Assembly: GCA_017444485.1 (NCBI GenBank)
Contig: JAFSWM010000010.1
Span: forward strand, 1 to 55,662
DNA length: 55,662 nt
Direction of reading: 5' to 3'
DNA from: Bacteroidaceae bacterium
GTDB lineage: Bacteria > Bacteroidota > Bacteroidia > Bacteroidales > Bacteroidaceae
Positions within the stretch are counted from its first letter, which is position 1. Each line of letters begins with the position of its first letter. A program made the translations under genes and the position numbers. Below, piece after piece: positions 54,757-55,662 of the stretch. The notes beneath the pieces are model-generated. The model had not been told where the DNA came from, made no database searches, and saw only the letters and a list, made by a program, of their open reading frames with translations.

Positions 54757-54765
54757 GCAAAAATA
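54757..54765 (-). promoter_or_regulatory. -7 element of the nucleotidyltransferase gene, next to the start codon
   Basis: TATTTTTGC on the minus strand, ending seven bases before ATG 54749. It predicts a transcript starting at or near the ATG. Confidence 0.5.
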
Positions 54766-54877
54766 CGGAAAAGCACGTTTCTCGCCGCCTTTTGCCCCTT
54801 GTTTACATCTTTTAGTGCCGTTTTCGGTGCAAATAGAGCCTTGAATGTGCGGTTTTGTGGCAAAAAAAGAGTGTAGG

Positions 54878-54910
54878 TTTGTTGTTTTTTCTGAAAAGGC
54901 ATACCTTTGC
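54878..54910 (+). promoter_or_regulatory. Promoter of rplS
   Basis: TTTG (54878-54881), 20 bases, TACCTTTGC (54902-54910). A full-match promoter, implying a leader of about 200 bases before the rplS ATG. Confidence 0.75.
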
Positions 54911-54950
54911 ACCCGCTTTCGGCACAACCGCTGGCAGACGCGCCCGCACG

Positions 54951-55046
54951 GGTTAGGTTCTAAGGTTTAGAGGTTTTGAGGTTTTAAGGTCGCTGCGCAG
55001 TCCCCTAATAACCTAACAACCTAATAACCTAACAACCTAACAACAT
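54951..55046. repeat. AGGTTNTN inverted-pair array with core, in the rplS leader
   Basis: Left arm aggttctaaggtttagagg and on, core aaggtcgctgcgcagtcccc (the inverse of the core near 21270), right arm cctaataacctaacaacc and on. The arms are complementary and would form a long hairpin in the rplS mRNA leader. Confidence 0.9.
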
Positions 55047-55117
55047 AAGGAGCGCGAAGAGAGAGAACTGCGAATGTTGTGTGCGAGACGATAACTCAAA
55101 AACATTTAGTTTCCAAC

Positions 55118-55486
55118 ATGGAAGATTTGCTTAAAGTCGCTCAGGAAGCATTTGCCACCACCGGGCGCGAGTTGAATTTCCGCGCCGGCGACACGGTGAC
55201 GGTGGCTTACAAGATTGTAGAAGGCAACAAGGAGCGCGTGCAACTTTATCGTGGCGTAGTAATCAAGATTGTCGGCCACGGCCAGCAGAAGCGTTTCACG
55301 GTTCGCAAGATGTCTGGCACCATTGGTGTAGAGCGTATTTTCCCGCTCAACAGCCCGGCCATTGAGAGCATCGAGGTGAACAAGTATGGCAAGGTGCGCC
55401 GCGCCAAGTTGTACTATCTGCGTGCGCTCACCGGCAAGAAGGCCCGCATCAAGGAGCGTCGCTTCCCCCGCAAGTCGAAGTATTGA
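55118..55486 (+). CDS. rplS: Large ribosomal subunit protein bL19
   Basis: 122 residues from the ATG at 55118 ([12 protein letters not shown]). The bL19 family is recognised from [22 protein letters not shown] (in part), [34 protein letters not shown] and [23 protein letters not shown] (in part). It binds at the subunit interface next to the 16S rRNA. The usual rimM-trmD partners are not next to it, so it is a single gene with its own promoter, long leader and terminator. Confidence 0.97.
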   Translation: MEDLLKVAQEAFATTGRELNFRAGDTVTVAYKIVEGNKERVQLYRGVVIKIVGHGQQKRFTVRKMSGTIGVERIFPLNSPAIESIEVNKYGKVRRAKLYYLRALTGKKARIKERRFPRKSKY

Positions 55487-55520
55487 TTTGCCAGCGTACG
55501 TCCTACGGACATTCAGAATA

Positions 55521-55559
55521 CGGCGGCTACCACATGGAGAGTGGTGGCCGCCGCATTTT
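55521..55559 (+). terminator. Intrinsic terminator of rplS
   Basis: A 13-bp stem cggcggctaccac / gtggtggccgccg with one G.T pair and a seven-base loop, followed by cattttg. Confidence 0.82.
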
Positions 55560-55565
55560 GATAGA

Positions 55566-55662
55566 TCGTTGACCATTGACTTCCCGCTCGCCTATTGCAA
55601 GCGTTGGGAGCGCGGGCGTCCTCGCCCGCAGAAACGCTGAAAGCAAAACCCGCGGGCGAGAC
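55566..55662. repeat. GC-rich core element, cut by window end
   Basis: A short ttgaccattgac remnant, then the element in the same orientation as copy A at 43564, with some differences (gcaagcgttggg, cgtcctcgcccgcagaaacg). It runs off the right edge. Confidence 0.85.

Noticed and set aside
1..55662. tRNA, rRNA, prophage or insertion sequence genes
   Set aside because: I read the intergenic regions on both strands and saw no tRNA-like cloverleaf arms, rRNA sequence or transposase motif; a tRNA or covariance search could still find something small.

Overview
The window reads as chromosomal DNA of a GC-rich member of the Bacteroidales, most like Prevotellaceae or a close relative. The evidence is the TAnnTTTGC type of -7 promoter element, the lack of strong ribosome binding sites, lipoproteins with short lipoboxes, C-terminal sorting tails of the type IX secretion kind, DUF4923 and Cthe_2159-type proteins, a fused LptF/LptG permease and a PheS with the four-cysteine insertion. 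I see no rRNA, tRNA, CRISPR, phage or transposase gene. About 38 protein genes are supported.

Layout. 1-9.9 kb: uvrD, a lipoprotein, a NupG-type nucleoside transporter, a DUF4923 lipoprotein, a two-domain YncE-like propeller lipoprotein, manA and an N-acylglucosamine 2-epimerase. 10-21 kb: a small sorting-tail protein with a large beta-helical Cthe_2159-type protein, a TetR regulator, an S9 peptidase with deoD, a PD40 protein, and an ATP-grasp-like protein coupled to a patatin. 21-28.6 kb: Xaa-Pro aminopeptidase, a C1 peptidase, pheS, a sugar nucleotidyltransferase and a VWA lipoprotein. 29-35.4 kb: an aspartate aminotransferase, then an lptFG-ribBA-BI-1-capA string. 36-43.5 kb: folC, then serC, a four-helix-bundle gene, serA, DUF1015 and a small secreted protein, then gdhA. 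43.7-45.1 kb: an AT-richer AAA/DUF4143 ATPase between long inverted repeats. 45.5-52.9 kb: an operon of two large exported proteins with a 56-residue protein between them. 53-55.6 kb: a CCA-adding-type nucleotidyltransferase and rplS.

Two things stand out. First, the leading gene of the exported-protein operon (50449-52916) is out of frame as written. Its signal peptide is in one frame, the mature protein in another, and they meet at a run of seven G. One extra G restores a complete exported protein, so this is a candidate phase-variable switch, or else a homopolymer miscall. Second, the spaces between genes carry several unrelated repeat families built alike: arrays of short units (7, 8 or about 13 bp) in one orientation, a core, then the same unit inverted. 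They often touch stop codons, supply them, or lie in mRNA leaders. A longer GC-rich core element forms near-identical inverted copies around the DUF4143 ATPase gene, and a pair of 7-bp arrays encloses the four-helix-bundle gene inside the serine operon.
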